DNA from: Holophagaceae bacterium
GTDB taxonomy: Bacteria; Acidobacteriota; Holophagae; Holophagales; Holophagaceae
Assembly: GCA_016710635.1 (NCBI GenBank)
Contig: JADJVL010000018.1
Coordinates: 1 to 64,000, forward strand
DNA: 64,000 nucleotides
Direction of reading: 5' to 3'
The stretch's first letter is position 1. Each line of letters begins with the position of its first letter. Below, piece after piece: positions 34,781 to 43,339 of this stretch. The position numbers and the translations under genes were made by a program. Under the pieces are notes generated by a model that was not told where the DNA came from, did no database searches, and saw nothing but the letters and a program-made list of their open reading frames with translations.

Positions 34781-35256
34781 GCCGCCGGTCCCCGATGCCC
34801 ATCCGCGCGGAAGTGTTCGCGGGCCTGTGCCTGGCGGCCATCTTCTTCACGGCGCCCTGGCCCAATGTCCAGGCCGTCTTCCACGCGCTCCTGGTGGTCG
34901 GCCTCGCCGCCCAGGCGCGTTCGCCCATCGCCACGGCCCTCCTCGCCTGCGCGGCGGGCTGGATCGTGGAAGGCACCCTGCGCGCCGTCCCCCGGATGGG
35001 CGGCACCGCCCTCGCCGACATGACGGTGGCCCTCGCCGCCCGCCTGCTCCTGGCCCGGGCCCCGGGCGGCCGGATGCTGGCCTTCTGGGGCCGGTACGCC
35101 GTGCTGGCGGCGGTCCACGGCCCCCTGGTCCACCTCTGCACCTGGCTCGGCAATGGCCCCCACACCTGGGGCTACGGCTGGCTCACCGCCCTCCTGGCCG
35201 TACCCCTGTGGGGTACATTGGCCTGGCGCCTGCAACGGCGCCCCTTCGACCACTGA
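34777..35256 (+). CDS. mreD: rod shape-determining membrane protein MreD
   Basis: A 159-residue hydrophobic protein with about five membrane segments (EVFAGLCLAAIFFTAPWPNV, HALLVVGLAAQARSPIATALLACAAGWIVEG, ALADMTVALAARLLLA, YAVLAAVHGPLVHLCTWL, GWLTALLAVPLWGTLAW). Sequence conservation in MreD is low. The call rests on size, topology and position between mreC and mrdA, with an ATGA overlap with mreC. It is expected to join MreC, RodA and PBP2 in the rod complex. Confidence 0.85.
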   Translation: MSRRSPMPIRAEVFAGLCLAAIFFTAPWPNVQAVFHALLVVGLAAQARSPIATALLACAAGWIVEGTLRAVPRMGGTALADMTVALAARLLLARAPGGRMLAFWGRYAVLAAVHGPLVHLCTWLGNGPHTWGYGWLTALLAVPLWGTLAWRLQRRPFDH

Positions 35257-35303
35257 AGCCCCCGCCACCCCGCCTCCGGCCGCGCCGGTTGGACCGCTGA
35301 ACC

Positions 35304-37202
35304 ATGGACCTCCGCCAGAGCCGCACGCTGCGAAGCCGCCTCAATGTGCTGCAGGCGGCGGCCTGGCTGATGATCCTCTTCCTGGTCGCGGTGTACGGCT
35401 GGCTCCAGCTGGTGCGGGCCCGGGAGCTCCAGCGCCTCGCCCAGCAGCAGGCCGTCAAGGTCCGCACCACGCCGGCGCCCCGGGGCATCATCTTCGACCG
35501 CAACGGATACCGCCTTGTGGACAACCGGCGGGCCCTCCACCTGGTGATCCAGAAGGAGGACCTGGGCACCGCCCTGCCCCAGGCCGAAACCCTGGCCGCC
35601 GCCCTGGAGATCGACGCGGAAGGCCTGAAGCGGCGCATCCAGCTCAGCCGCGGGGCGCTCGGAAACAAGGCCCTGCGCCTGCTGGACAATCTGGACGAGA
35701 CGGGCCTCGCCCAGAGCGAACGGCTGCGGGCCCGCTTCCCGTTCCTGAGCGTCGAGGTCGCGCCTTCCCGCGTGTACCAGGGCGACGAACTCGCCGGCCA
35801 CGTCATCGGCTACGTCGGCGAGGTGACGCCGGAGGTTTACGCCCGGAGCAACGGCAAGTTCCAGCTCAACGAGATCGTCGGCCGCTCGGGCTTCGAGCTC
35901 AGCCGCAACGAACAGCTCAAAGGGGAGGACGGCCAGCGCCGCATCCTCGTGGACCACCTCGGCCGCGAAGTCGCCCTCTTCGGCCTTCACGAGGCGAAGC
36001 CCGGGCGCAGCGTCTACCTCACCCTCGACGCGGGACTGCAGAAGGTGCTCATGGACAGCTTCGGCGAGGAGCAGGGGGCGGGCGTGGTCATCGACCTGCG
36101 GGACGGCGGCGTCCTCGCCATGGTGAGCAGTCCGGGCTACGACCCCAACATCTTCCTGCACCGCCTCGAGCAGGAGACGGTGGACCTCTACTTCCGCAAT
36201 CCGAGCCGCCCCCTGCTGAACCGGGCGACCCAGGGCCTTTATCCCCCAGGTTCCACCTACAAGCTGCTGGTCGCCTTGTCCGCCCTGGAGAAGGGCATCA
36301 TCACGCCGGAGACGGTCTTCCACTGCGCGGGACGCAAGACCTTCTACGGCCGGGAATTCCGCTGTGACGGGGTGCACGGCAGCGTCAGTCTCGTGCAGGC
36401 CATCGCCCACAGCTGCGACATCTACTTCTACGAGCTGGGCATGCGCCTCGACGTCGACGACATCCACGCCACCGCGGCGAAGTACGGGATGGCGGACCTC
36501 ACGGGGGTGGACCTGCCCCACGAGCTGAGCTCCCGCATTCCGAACCGGGAGTGGAAGCGGCGCAACGCCAAGCGGAAGGTGGACGAGAAGTGGTACGCCG
36601 GGGAGACCATCAGCGTCGCCATCGGCCAGGGCCAGAACGGGCTCACGCCCCTCGCCCTCGCCCGCTTCTATGCGGCCCTCGCTACGAAGGGGAAGCTGCT
36701 CACGCCCCACCTGCTCTACGGCGTCCGCAGCGACGAGACCAGCAAGATGGAGGTCGCGCCGGTCCCGCCTGCCAAGGAGACGCGACTGGACCCAGTGATC
36801 TGGGCCTCCCTGGACGAGGGCATGGCCGGGGTGGTGCGCTACGGCACCGCCAAGGACAGCTACGACGCGCGCCTGGGCATGGTGGGCAAGACCGGCACGA
36901 GCCAGGTGACCACCTTCGTGGACAAGCAGCACTATGCCAAGCTCGCCAAGAAGTTCCGGGACAACGCCCTCTTCGCCGGGTACGCCCCCCGTGAGAATCC
37001 CCAGATCGCTTTCGCCGTGGTGGTGGAGAACGCGGGCTTCGGCGCCAAGACCGCGGCGCCCATCGCACGGAAGCTGTGCCAGTACTGGCTCGTCGACCGC
37101 CTGAAGCAGCCCCTTCCGCCGCCGGGGGGCAAGCTGCCGGACGCCTTCGAGAAGAAGCCCGAGGAAGAGGAAGCCTCCGCGTCGGAGGGCGAAGCCCCAT
37201 GA
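35304..37202 (+). CDS. mrdA: penicillin-binding protein 2 (peptidoglycan transpeptidase)
   Basis: A 632-residue monofunctional class B PBP, partner of RodA in side-wall synthesis. An N-terminal cytoplasmic stub and one membrane helix (LQAAAWLMILFLVAVYGWLQL, about residues 15-35) precede the dimerisation/pedestal domain (GIIFDRNGYRLVDNRRALHLVI; HVIGYVGEVTPE). The transpeptidase domain has SxxK in YPPGSTYKLLVALSALEKG (Ser317), SCD in IAHSCDIYFYELG, and KTG in MVGKTGTSQVTTF. The C-terminus is an acidic Glu/Ser tail. The stop overlaps the rodA start by 4 bases. Confidence 0.96.
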   Translation: MDLRQSRTLRSRLNVLQAAAWLMILFLVAVYGWLQLVRARELQRLAQQQAVKVRTTPAPRGIIFDRNGYRLVDNRRALHLVIQKEDLGTALPQAETLAAALEIDAEGLKRRIQLSRGALGNKALRLLDNLDETGLAQSERLRARFPFLSVEVAPSRVYQGDELAGHVIGYVGEVTPEVYARSNGKFQLNEIVGRSGFELSRNEQLKGEDGQRRILVDHLGREVALFGLHEAKPGRSVYLTLDAGLQKVLMDSFGEEQGAGVVIDLRDGGVLAMVSSPGYDPNIFLHRLEQETVDLYFRNPSRPLLNRATQGLYPPGSTYKLLVALSALEKGIITPETVFHCAGRKTFYGREFRCDGVHGSVSLVQAIAHSCDIYFYELGMRLDVDDIHATAAKYGMADLTGVDLPHELSSRIPNREWKRRNAKRKVDEKWYAGETISVAIGQGQNGLTPLALARFYAALATKGKLLTPHLLYGVRSDETSKMEVAPVPPAKETRLDPVIWASLDEGMAGVVRYGTAKDSYDARLGMVGKTGTSQVTTFVDKQHYAKLAKKFRDNALFAGYAPRENPQIAFAVVVENAGFGAKTAAPIARKLCQYWLVDRLKQPLPPPGGKLPDAFEKKPEEEEASASEGEAP

Positions 37203-38284
37203 AGCCCTCCCTGCGGACCCTCGATCCCTTCCTGGGTTTCTGCGTGCTGGCGCTGGCGGCCCTGGGCACCTTGACCCTCTACAGCGCCGGCCGGGGGACC
37301 GTGCATGCGAACCTCTGGATCCGCCAGTCCGTGTTCAACCTCGTGGGCCTCGGGGCCATGGTCTTCCTCGCCAACACGGACCACCGCCGGATCCTGCGAC
37401 GCAGCCTGCCGGTCTACCTCGCGAGCCTCGTGGTGCTGGTGCTGGTGCTCCTCCTCGGCAAGGTGGTCTCCGGCTCCAAGAGCTGGCTCTCCCTTGGGGG
37501 CTTCAGCCTGCAACCCTCCGAGCTCGCGAAATGGGTCGCCCTGCTCTTCGTGGCCCACCGCCTGGGCCGCCGGCCGCCAGAGGAAGTGGGCAACCTGGAG
37601 CTCCTCGGCGCCGCGGGCCTCGTCATCTTTCCCATGCTGCTGGTGCTGAAGCAGCCGGATCTGGGGGTCGCCCTCACCTTCACTCCCATCCTGCTGCTGC
37701 TGCCCCTGGTGCGCGGCCTCAAGTGGCGCTGGGTGGCCGTGGGCTTCCTGGGGTTCGCCCTGGTGGGCGGCGTGGCGTGGAAGTACCGCCTGAAGCCCTA
37801 CCAGAAGGAGCGCATCCTCACCTTCCTCGACCCGGCCCGGGACCTCCAGGGCAAGGGCTACCAGGTCCACCAGAGCCGCATCGCCATCGGCGCCGGAGGC
37901 CTCCTCGGCGAGGGCTTCACTTCCGGATCCCAGACCCAGCTCAACTTCCTGCCGGTGAAGACCACGGACTTCGTCTTTTCAGTCTGGGCGGAGGAGCGGG
38001 GCTTCCTTGGGGTGGCCCTGGCCCTCGCCATCTTCGGCGTCTTCCTCTCCCGCATCCTGTCCATCGCCAAGGAGGCGCGGGACGCCTCCGCCGCCTATTT
38101 CTGCGCCGGCGCCGCGGGCATCTTCGGCCTCCACGTCCTCATCAACGCCGGCATGGTGGCCGGCGCCGTGCCCACCACCGGCATTCCCCTGCCCTTCTTC
38201 ACCTACGGCGGCTCCAGCACCCTCAGCTTCTTCCTGGCCCTCGGCGTCGTCATGAACATCCATCATCAGGGCAAGACCCGATGA
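37199..38284 (+). CDS. rodA: RodA, SEDS peptidoglycan glycosyltransferase
   Basis: A 361-residue protein of the SEDS family with about ten membrane helices, which polymerises lipid II together with PBP2. Family landmarks: LSLGGFSLQPSELAKWVALLFVAHRLG, VLKQPDLGVALTFTPILLLL, the loop KPYQKERILTFLDPARDLQGKGYQVHQSRIAIGAGGLLGEGF, the catalytic-region Asp in the TDFVFSVWAEERGFLG stretch, and the final TGIPLPFFTYGGSSTLSFFLALGVVMNI. Length is normal. The start ATG overlaps the mrdA stop and its own stop overlaps the first glycosyltransferase gene, so coupling is tight in both directions. Confidence 0.96.
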   Translation: MKPSLRTLDPFLGFCVLALAALGTLTLYSAGRGTVHANLWIRQSVFNLVGLGAMVFLANTDHRRILRRSLPVYLASLVVLVLVLLLGKVVSGSKSWLSLGGFSLQPSELAKWVALLFVAHRLGRRPPEEVGNLELLGAAGLVIFPMLLVLKQPDLGVALTFTPILLLLPLVRGLKWRWVAVGFLGFALVGGVAWKYRLKPYQKERILTFLDPARDLQGKGYQVHQSRIAIGAGGLLGEGFTSGSQTQLNFLPVKTTDFVFSVWAEERGFLGVALALAIFGVFLSRILSIAKEARDASAAYFCAGAAGIFGLHVLINAGMVAGAVPTTGIPLPFFTYGGSSTLSFFLALGVVMNIHHQGKTR

Positions 38285-39846
38285 CCTTCGCCGCCAGACC
38301 CCGCCAGCCTCTGGAGATGGGCCTCGCCTTCCTGCGGGCCGGTCGCTGGACCGAAGCCGCCGTCCATCTCGAGACCGCCGCGCGGCAGGCCCCGGACATG
38401 CCTGGCCCGCGCCACAACCTGGGGGTGGCCCTCCGCCACGCCGGCCACCTGGAGGCTGCGCGCCGGGCCTTTGAAGACGCCCTGGAAGCCGACCCACGCT
38501 TCGCCCCGGCCTGGAAGGCCCTGGCCGCGGTCCTGACGGAGCAGGGTGAGCAGGAGGCCGCCTGGGCCCTGCGCCGCCGCATGGAGGCGGAGCTGGGCGC
38601 CGCCGCCCCCACGGCCCTCCTGGAAGCGGCGGTGAACTACCACGGAGGCCTGGACCGGGACGCGGTCTTCGACCTCCACAAGGCCTGGGGCAGCCTCGTC
38701 GAAGACCGCGTCCCGACCCTGCCGGCGCGGGTGGAGGAGGAACCGGAACCGGAGCGCCGCCTGCGGATCGGCTACGTCAGCCCGGACTTGCGGCACCACG
38801 CCTGCGCCGCCTTCATCGAGCCCCTGTGGGCGGCCCACGACTCCGCCCAGGTGGAACTCCACGCCTACGCCGATGTGGCCGCTCCGGATGGCACCACCGC
38901 CCGACTGCGGGTCCTCGCCCACCGGTGGCGGGACATCTCCGGCCTCGCGCCCGACGCGGTGGCGGCCATGATCCGGACGGACCGCATCGACCTCCTCGTG
39001 GACCTCGCCGGCCACACCCACGGCCGGCAATTGTTGGCCTTCGCCCGGCGTCCGGCGCCGCTCCAGGTCGCCTGGCTGGGCTACCCCGGCACCACCGGCC
39101 TCACCCGGATGGACGCGCGCCTTACCGATGCCTTCGCGGACCCGCCCGGCGCGGAATCGTGGCACACGGAGCGCCTCATCCGCCTGCCCGGCTTCCTCGC
39201 CTGGCACCCGCCCACCGATGCGCCGGCTCCGGGCCCCCTGCCGATGCTTGAGGCCGGGCGCTGCACCTTCGCCAGCTTCAACAACCCTTCAAAGTTCGGC
39301 GAGCGGGTGGTGGCCCTCTGGTCCCGGCTCCTGCACCGGATCCCCGGATCGCGGCTGCTGCTGAAGGCCCGCGCCTTCCAGGATCCGGGCACCCGGGAGC
39401 GGTGGGCGGCGAAGTTCACGGACCTCGGCGTGCCCCGGGACGCCCTCGAATTCCGGCCCTTTTCCGCGAGCACCGCCCATCACCTGGCCCAGTATGGCGA
39501 GGTGGACCTCGCCCTCGACCCCTTCCCCTACAACGGCGTCACCACCACCTGCGAAGCCCTCTGGATGGGCGTTCCCGTGGTGGGCCTCGCCGGCGACCGC
39601 CACGCGGCCCGCACGGGCCTGAGCCTGCTCTCCGCCCTCGGGCGCCCGGACTGGGCCGCGGCGGATGCGGAGGCCTGGCTGGACCTCGCCGCCGGGCTGG
39701 CCGCGGATCCCGTCCGGCTGGCCCGGGAACGCGCTGGCCTGAGGGCCGCCCTGGCGTCCTCGCGCCTCTGCGATGGTCCCGCCCTGGCCGCCTCCCTGGA
39801 GGCCGCCTACCGGCAGCTCTGGCGATCCCACCTGGAGGCCTCATGA
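38281..39846 (+). CDS. TPR/O-GlcNAc transferase-type (GT41, SPINDLY-like) glycosyltransferase 1
   Basis: A 521-residue soluble protein with no signal peptide. Residues 8-105 form about three TPR repeats (LEMGLAFLRAGRWTEAAVHL, LGVALRHAGHLEAARRAFEDAL). The GT41 catalytic region starts near residue 160 with LRIGYVSPDLRHHACAAFIEPL (His in the position of the OGT active-site histidine). It continues with DLAGHTHGRQLLAFARRPAPLQVAWLGYPGTTGL, FASFNNPSKFG with a lysine like OGT Lys842, and LALDPFPYNGVTTTCEALWMG, the sugar-nucleotide loop. It probably transfers a sugar from UDP- or GDP-donor to Ser/Thr of cytoplasmic proteins. The donor cannot be read. ATGA overlaps link it to rodA and to the next copy. 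Confidence 0.88.
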   Translation: MTFAARPRQPLEMGLAFLRAGRWTEAAVHLETAARQAPDMPGPRHNLGVALRHAGHLEAARRAFEDALEADPRFAPAWKALAAVLTEQGEQEAAWALRRRMEAELGAAAPTALLEAAVNYHGGLDRDAVFDLHKAWGSLVEDRVPTLPARVEEEPEPERRLRIGYVSPDLRHHACAAFIEPLWAAHDSAQVELHAYADVAAPDGTTARLRVLAHRWRDISGLAPDAVAAMIRTDRIDLLVDLAGHTHGRQLLAFARRPAPLQVAWLGYPGTTGLTRMDARLTDAFADPPGAESWHTERLIRLPGFLAWHPPTDAPAPGPLPMLEAGRCTFASFNNPSKFGERVVALWSRLLHRIPGSRLLLKARAFQDPGTRERWAAKFTDLGVPRDALEFRPFSASTAHHLAQYGEVDLALDPFPYNGVTTTCEALWMGVPVVGLAGDRHAARTGLSLLSALGRPDWAAADAEAWLDLAAGLAADPVRLARERAGLRAALASSRLCDGPALAASLEAAYRQLWRSHLEAS

Positions 39847-41774
39847 CGCCCTGGGAAGAGGCCCAGCGCGCCTACGCGGAACGGCGCCTGGCGGACGCCC
39901 TCCGGGCCTGCGACGCGACCCTGGAGGCCGCGCCCCGCCACGGGGACGCTTTGCATCTCGGCGCCGTGGCGGCCCAGGCCCTGGGCGATTACAGCACCGC
40001 CGAAAACCTTCTCCGCCGGGCCCTCGCCCTGGCTCCCGCCGACGCGGAGCTGCACCTCGTCCTGGGCCGTGTGCGGATGGCCGCGGGCAGGCCCGCCGAC
40101 GCCGAGGCGCCCCTGCGCGAAGCCGCGCGGCTCGCACCGCGGCATCCCCAGCCGCCCCTCCACCTCGGGATCCTGCTTCGGGACGCGGGGCGGCTCGCCG
40201 AAGCCGAAGCCAGCTTCCGTCGCGCCCTGGAACTTGATCCCCGCAGCCCGGCGACCCTGGGCTTCCTCGGGAACCTGCTCCTCGCCGCGGGACGCGCGGC
40301 GGAGGCCCTGCCCCTGCTCCAGGCCGCCGCCGGCCTGGCTCCGGATGCCGCGGAGGCCCAGTACAACTTCGCCAAGGCCCTGGACGCCGCCGGCCACTTG
40401 AGCGAGGCCATGGACCGCTACGGACGGGCCCTCGCCCTGCGGCCCGCCTTCGTGGAGGCCCGCACGAACCTGGCGGTGCTGCAGGCCGCCGCGGGCCGCA
40501 CCGGGGAGGCGCTCGCAGGTTTCCGGGAAGCCCTGGCCCAGGACCCGGAGCGCTGGCCCACCCGCAGCGCCTACCTGTTCCACCTGCACCGGGATCCCGA
40601 CCAGACCGCCGCGAGCCTGCTGGAAGCCCACCGCGCCTGGACCGCCGCGCCTGCTGCCCCGCCCATGGCGGCCAGGACCGGGAAAGGAAAGCTGCGGATC
40701 GGCTTCCTCTCCCCGGACTTCCGCCGCCACTCCTGCGCGTACTTCCTGGAGCCCCTTCTGGCGAACCTCGACCGCGCGTCGGTGGAAGTCCTCGCCTTCG
40801 CGGACCTGGCCCAGCGCGACGACATGACGGAACGCCTTGCGGCCCTCTGCGATGCATTCACCGAGACCGCGGACCTGCGCGACGAGGCGCTGGTGACGCG
40901 GCTCCGGGCGGCGGAACTGGACGTGCTGGTGGACCTGGCGGGCCACACGGCGGACAACCGGATGGCCGTCTTCGCCGCCCGCTGCGCCCCGCTGCAGGTC
41001 ACCTGGCTCGGCTATCCGGGCACCACCGGCCTGGCGGCCATGGACCTCCGCCTCAGCGACACCGACGCCGATCCGCCGGGCTTCGAGAACCACCATTCCG
41101 AACGCCTGTTCCGCCTGCCGCACTTCCTCTGCTACGGCGGCGACGCCGGGGCGCCCGAGCCCGGCCCGCCGCCCCTGCTGGCCCGGGGCTACCCGACCTT
41201 CGGCAGCTTCAACACCCTCCCCAAGCTCCACGATGGCGTGCTGCGCCTCTGGGGCCGGCTTCTCGCGGCGGCGCCCGGGGCCCGGCTCCTCCTCAAAGGG
41301 CACCGGGCCTTCAACGACCCCAAGATCCGCGCCTGGACCCAGGAACGCCTCGAAGCCGCCGGCCTCGACCCCGCGCGGGTGGACCTCGCGCCCATGGACG
41401 CGGACCACCACGCGCACCTCGCCCGGTACCGGGACATGGACGTAGCCCTGGACCCCTTCCCCTACAACGGCACCACCACCACCTGCGAGGCGCTCTGGAT
41501 GGGCGTCCCCGTGGTGGCTCTGGAGGGCAGCCGGCACGCGGCGCGCGTCGGCTGCAGCCTCCTGCGGGCAGCGGGGCACGGCGAATGGCTGGCCGGAGAC
41601 GAAGAAGCCTATCTGGCACGCGCCCTCGCCCTCGTCCGTGATCCCGCGGGGCTCGCCGACACCCGCCAAGGGCTGCGGGCCCAGGTCGCCGCCTCTCCCC
41701 TCTGCGACGGTCCGGGCTTCGCACGCGCCTTCACGGGCGCGTTGCGGGAAGCCTTGGGAAGGAGGCCGGCATGA
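39843..41774 (+). CDS. TPR/O-GlcNAc transferase-type (GT41) glycosyltransferase 2
   Basis: The longest paralogue, 643 residues. Residues 1-240 form seven TPRs in register (RRLADALRACDATLEAAP; GDYSTAENLLRRALALAP; GRPADAEAPLREAARLAP; GRLAEAEASFRRALELDP; GRAAEALPLLQAAAGLAP; GHLSEAMDRYGRALALRP; GRTGEALAGFREALAQDP). The catalytic part begins near residue 283 with LRIGFLSPDFRRHSCAYFLEPL, followed by DLAGHTADNRMAVFAARCAPLQVTWLGYPGTTGL, FGSFNTLPKLHDG (conserved Lys) and ALDPFPYNGTTTTCEALWMGVP. All recognisable donor-site residues are kept. The larger TPR superhelix suggests a different protein acceptor from copies 1 and 3. Start and stop both overlap neighbours by 4 bases. Confidence 0.88.
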   Translation: MTPWEEAQRAYAERRLADALRACDATLEAAPRHGDALHLGAVAAQALGDYSTAENLLRRALALAPADAELHLVLGRVRMAAGRPADAEAPLREAARLAPRHPQPPLHLGILLRDAGRLAEAEASFRRALELDPRSPATLGFLGNLLLAAGRAAEALPLLQAAAGLAPDAAEAQYNFAKALDAAGHLSEAMDRYGRALALRPAFVEARTNLAVLQAAAGRTGEALAGFREALAQDPERWPTRSAYLFHLHRDPDQTAASLLEAHRAWTAAPAAPPMAARTGKGKLRIGFLSPDFRRHSCAYFLEPLLANLDRASVEVLAFADLAQRDDMTERLAALCDAFTETADLRDEALVTRLRAAELDVLVDLAGHTADNRMAVFAARCAPLQVTWLGYPGTTGLAAMDLRLSDTDADPPGFENHHSERLFRLPHFLCYGGDAGAPEPGPPPLLARGYPTFGSFNTLPKLHDGVLRLWGRLLAAAPGARLLLKGHRAFNDPKIRAWTQERLEAAGLDPARVDLAPMDADHHAHLARYRDMDVALDPFPYNGTTTTCEALWMGVPVVALEGSRHAARVGCSLLRAAGHGEWLAGDEEAYLARALALVRDPAGLADTRQGLRAQVAASPLCDGPGFARAFTGALREALGRRPA

Positions 41775-43339
41775 GCCTCACGGCGGCGATCGTGGCCGGC
41801 GTCCGGCTCTGGAAGCAGGGCCGCCATCAGGAGGCGCTGGGGCATTTCGAGGAGCTGGCGAAGGCCGCCCCGGGGAACCACGCCATCCGCTACCACGCGG
41901 GCCTGGCCCTGAAGGACCTGGGTCGCTTGGCCGAGGCCGAAGCCGCCTTCCTCGCCGCGGCCCGCCTCAACCCCATGCGCCCCGAGCCCCACATCGCCCT
42001 CGCGAACCTCCGGCGCGAGCTGGGGCGGACGGACGAGGCCATCCTCGGCTACCGCCGCGCCATGGCGCTGGACCCTTCCTCTCCCGCGGCCCCCCAGAAC
42101 CTCGCCCTCGTGCTCCACTATGATCCCCGCGCCGACGGCGTGGATCTCAAGCGGGCCGCCATGGACTGGGCGCGGCGCGTGGAAGGCGGGAACGCGCCCG
42201 CCGCGATCCCGGTGCGGAATCCCGATCCCGGCCGCCGCCTCCGGGTCGGCTTCCTGTCTCCGGATTTCCGCCGGCATTCCTGCGCCTTCTTCATGGAGCC
42301 CTTGTTCCGCCACCTTTCCCCCGAGGCGGTCGAGACCTTCGCCTACGCGGATGTGTGGACACCCGACGGGACCACGCGCCGCTTCGAGTCCCTGTGCAGC
42401 CACTTCACGGATGTCTCCCGGGACACCCTCGAAGCCCTGGCGGAGCGCATCCGTGGCGACGGCCTGGACATCCTGGTGGACCTCGCCGGCCACAGCGGGA
42501 ACAACCGCCTCGCCGTCTTCGCCCATCGCCTCGCGCCGGTGCAGGCCACCTGGCTGGGGTGTCCCGGCACCACGGGCCTGCGCGCCATGGACGCGAGGCT
42601 CACCGACGCCTGGGCGGATCCGCCCGGCGACAGCGAGTCCCACCACACGGAACGCCTCGTCCGGCTCGCGCCTCCGTTCCTCTGCTTCGCCCCGTCTCCG
42701 GACGCCCCGGAGGTTTCTCCGCTGCCCTCCCTCGGCGAAGAGCCCTTCACCTTCGGCAGCTTCAACAGCTTCGCGAAATGCAGCGAGGGCACGGTGGCCC
42801 TCTGGGCCCGCATCCTGCACGCGGTGCCCGGCGCCAGGCTCTTCCTGAAGGACCGGGCCATGGCGGAGCCCGCCTACCAGGGCTGGGTCCGGGAGCGCTT
42901 CCGGGCTCATGGCGTGGCGCCGGAACGGATCCTGTGCGCCGGCTGGCGCATGAGCGACGCCGACCACTACGGCGCCTACGGCCACATGGACCTGGCCCTC
43001 GACCCCTTTCCCTACAACGGCACCACCACCACCTGCGAGGCCCTCTGGATGGGTGTGCCCGTGGTCACCCTCGCGGGCCGGCGCCACAGCGGGCGCGTCG
43101 GCGTGAGCCTGCTGTCGGCGCTGGGCATGGAAGCCTTCATCGCAGCGGACGAGGAGGCCTACCTGGCCACCGCGGTGGCCCTGGCCCGGGACCCCGCCCG
43201 GCTCGCCGACTTGCGGGCGGGACTCCGGCCCCGGATGGCGGCGTCGCCCCTCTGTGACGGTCCCCGCTTTGCCGCCGCCTTCGAGGGGGCCCTGCGGGAC
43301 CTCTGGCGCGCGACCCTCGCCGGGAGCCCCGCTCCATGA
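41771..43339 (+). CDS. TPR/O-GlcNAc transferase-type (GT41) glycosyltransferase 3
   Basis: A 522-residue paralogue with three to four TPRs (residues 5-120: GRHQEALGHFEELAKAAP, GRLAEAEAAFLAAARLNP, GRTDEAILGYRRAMALDP). The catalytic region from about residue 156 reads LRVGFLSPDFRRHSCAFFMEPLF, DLAGHSGNNRLAVFAHRLAPVQATWLGCPGTTGL (Cys replacing the Tyr of the other copies), FGSFNSFAKCSEGT with the conserved Lys, and LALDPFPYNGTTTTCEALWMG. No active-site loss is visible. It is cytoplasmic. Translationally coupled to copies 2 and 4 by ATGA overlaps. Confidence 0.88.
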   Translation: MSLTAAIVAGVRLWKQGRHQEALGHFEELAKAAPGNHAIRYHAGLALKDLGRLAEAEAAFLAAARLNPMRPEPHIALANLRRELGRTDEAILGYRRAMALDPSSPAAPQNLALVLHYDPRADGVDLKRAAMDWARRVEGGNAPAAIPVRNPDPGRRLRVGFLSPDFRRHSCAFFMEPLFRHLSPEAVETFAYADVWTPDGTTRRFESLCSHFTDVSRDTLEALAERIRGDGLDILVDLAGHSGNNRLAVFAHRLAPVQATWLGCPGTTGLRAMDARLTDAWADPPGDSESHHTERLVRLAPPFLCFAPSPDAPEVSPLPSLGEEPFTFGSFNSFAKCSEGTVALWARILHAVPGARLFLKDRAMAEPAYQGWVRERFRAHGVAPERILCAGWRMSDADHYGAYGHMDLALDPFPYNGTTTTCEALWMGVPVVTLAGRRHSGRVGVSLLSALGMEAFIAADEEAYLATAVALARDPARLADLRAGLRPRMAASPLCDGPRFAAAFEGALRDLWRATLAGSPAP